From assembly GCF_015689175.1 (NCBI RefSeq), contig NZ_CP065047.1:2976001-3040000 (forward strand): DNA of 64,000 nt, written 5' to 3'. The first letter of the stretch is position 1. Each line of letters opens with the position of its first letter. Below the pieces are notes generated by a model. The model was not told the DNA's origin and searched no databases. It saw nothing but the letters and a program-made list of their open reading frames with translations. A program made the translations under genes and the position numbers. The stretch comes from Mycobacterium kubicae (lineage in GTDB: Bacteria; Actinomycetota; Actinomycetes; Mycobacteriales; Mycobacteriaceae). Below are positions 63,121 through 64,000 of this stretch, piece after piece.

Positions 63121-64000
63121 ATGACGCGGGGCATGGATTACGACGTGGCCATCATCGGCTCGGGTTTCGGTGGATCGGTGGCGGCATTGCGGCTGACCGA
63201 GAAGGGTTACCGGGTCGCCGTGTTGGAGGCAGGGCGCCGATTCGAAGATTCGCAGTTCCCCAAGAACAGCATGGACGTCCGGAATTTCTTGTGGGCGCCG
63301 AAGCTGGGCTGTACCGGGATCCAGCGGATCCATGTGCTGCCCGACGTCATTGTGCTGGCCGGCGCCGGCGTGGGCGGGGGCTCGCTGAACTACGCGAACA
63401 CCCTCTACGAACCCAAGTCGGACGCCTTCTACCGCGACCGGCAGTGGGCGCACATCACCGATTGGCGATCCGAGCTCGAGCCCTACTACGACCAGGCCAA
63501 ACGCATGCTCGGCGTGGTGCGAAACCCGACGATGACGCCGTCGGACCAGGTGTTGCGCAAAGTGGCCGACGATCTGGGCGTCGGTGACACATTCGGCATG
63601 ACGCCCGTCGGCGTGTTCTTCGGGCCGGACAATCAGCCCACCCCGGGAGTGGAGGTGGACGATCCCTTCTTCGGCGGGGCAGGTCCGCGGCGGCGCGGCT
63701 GCCTGGAAGTCGGCGAGTGCATGACCGGCTGCCGGCACAACGCCAAGAACACGTTGGTAAAGAACTACCTGTACCTGGCCGAACGCGCCGGTGCGCGCAT
63801 CTTGGATCTGACCACCGTCACCGCGGTGCGGCCCCTGGACGACGGTGGGTATGCCGTCGACACCGTGCGCAGCGGAAGTTGGCGGAAGCGGCGCACCGCC
63901 GGCACCATCACCGCCGAGCAGGTGATCTTCGCGGCGGGTACCTGGGGGACCCAGCAGTTGCTGCACCGATTGAAGGCCGACGGCACCCTCAGCAACATCT
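63121..64000 (+). CDS. GMC-family oxidoreductase (cholesterol oxidase-like), cut by window end
   Basis: The first 293 residues of a GMC oxidoreductase. The FAD motif is IIGSGFGGSVAALRLTEKG near the N-terminus, then AGAGVGGGSLNYANTLYEP and CLEVGECMTGCRHNAKNT, the pattern of the cholesterol oxidase-like group. The frame stays open to the window end. AGGAGGAAGAC precedes the ATG. It is the third gene of the operon and would oxidise an alcohol or saturated ring. Confidence 0.88.
   Translation, partial: MTRGMDYDVAIIGSGFGGSVAALRLTEKGYRVAVLEAGRRFEDSQFPKNSMDVRNFLWAPKLGCTGIQRIHVLPDVIVLAGAGVGGGSLNYANTLYEPKSDAFYRDRQWAHITDWRSELEPYYDQAKRMLGVVRNPTMTPSDQVLRKVADDLGVGDTFGMTPVGVFFGPDNQPTPGVEVDDPFFGGAGPRRRGCLEVGECMTGCRHNAKNTLVKNYLYLAERAGARILDLTTVTAVRPLDDGGYAVDTVRSGSWRKRRTAGTITAEQVIFAAGTWGTQQLLHRLKADGTLSNI

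Overview
The window looks like the chromosome of a slow-growing or closely related nontuberculous Mycobacterium. The DNA is GC-rich with GTG/TTG starts, and it carries a PE-PPE-PPE locus, a furA-katG pair, tpx, an L,D-transpeptidase, cutinase, DUF1906 and CDGP-type secreted proteins, many FadD/SDR/TetR genes and a mycofactocin-type SDR. Several genes start 6-7 bases after a TANNNT -10 box, the usual leaderless layout in mycobacteria. No rRNA, tRNA, CRISPR array, transposase or prophage gene was seen. The species cannot be named from this alone.

Layout. (1) 1-15.4 kb is core-like. It holds the end of a luciferase-like oxidoreductase, small secreted proteins, a LipD-type serine hydrolase, a fatty-acyl-AMP ligase (FadD31-like), DUF2071 and SDR genes, a DJ-1/PfpI protein beside a GlxA regulator, tpx, an acyl-CoA ligase, a nitronate monooxygenase-like enzyme, an NYN-domain protein and a PE/EspC-like secretion substrate. 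The order from lipD to tpx matches the M. tuberculosis Rv1923-Rv1932 neighbourhood as I recall it, but mpt63 is absent. (2) 15.5-28.9 kb is a dense accessory catabolic island: MarR, isochorismatase-like hydrolase, acyl-CoA ligase, TetR, SDR, enoyl-CoA hydratase, SDR, Baeyer-Villiger monooxygenase and cupin. Facing it is a leftward set of FAD oxidase, CYP108-like P450, alpha/beta hydrolase and TetR, with a divergent mycofactocin-type SDR. Together these could hydroxylate a cyclic terpenoid-like compound, oxidise the alcohol, insert oxygen, open the lactone and feed the acid to beta-oxidation. (3) 28.9-36.8 kb holds housekeeping and detoxification genes: epimerase, SDR, haloalkane dehalogenase with TetR, methyltransferase, M48 protease and GH16 glucanase.

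(4) 36.8-41.2 kb has PE-PPE-PPE with a long regulatory gap, and a cutinase. (5) 41.3-46.6 kb has a sulfur/persulfide module (rhodanese membrane protein and MBL-rhodanese fusion), an L,D-transpeptidase and a DUF1906 protein followed by a tiny lipoprotein. (6) 46.7-51.5 kb is oxidative stress: katG, furA, a DUF899 protein, an HdeA-like lipoprotein and a stress-type SDR. (7) 51.7-55.5 kb is a compact overlapping cluster of glycosyltransferase, methyltransferase and prenyltransferase-like protein facing a second methyltransferase, probably for an unknown glycolipid or small molecule. (8) 55.8-59.9 kb has a STAS protein, short soluble proteins, a zinc alcohol dehydrogenase, SRPBCC and an esterase. 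(9) 60-64 kb is a second oxidation operon: Baeyer-Villiger monooxygenase, GabD2-like aldehyde dehydrogenase and a GMC oxidoreductase cut by the window end.

Comparisons with M. tuberculosis genes and named enzymes come from memory, not from a search. Motif positions were counted by hand.
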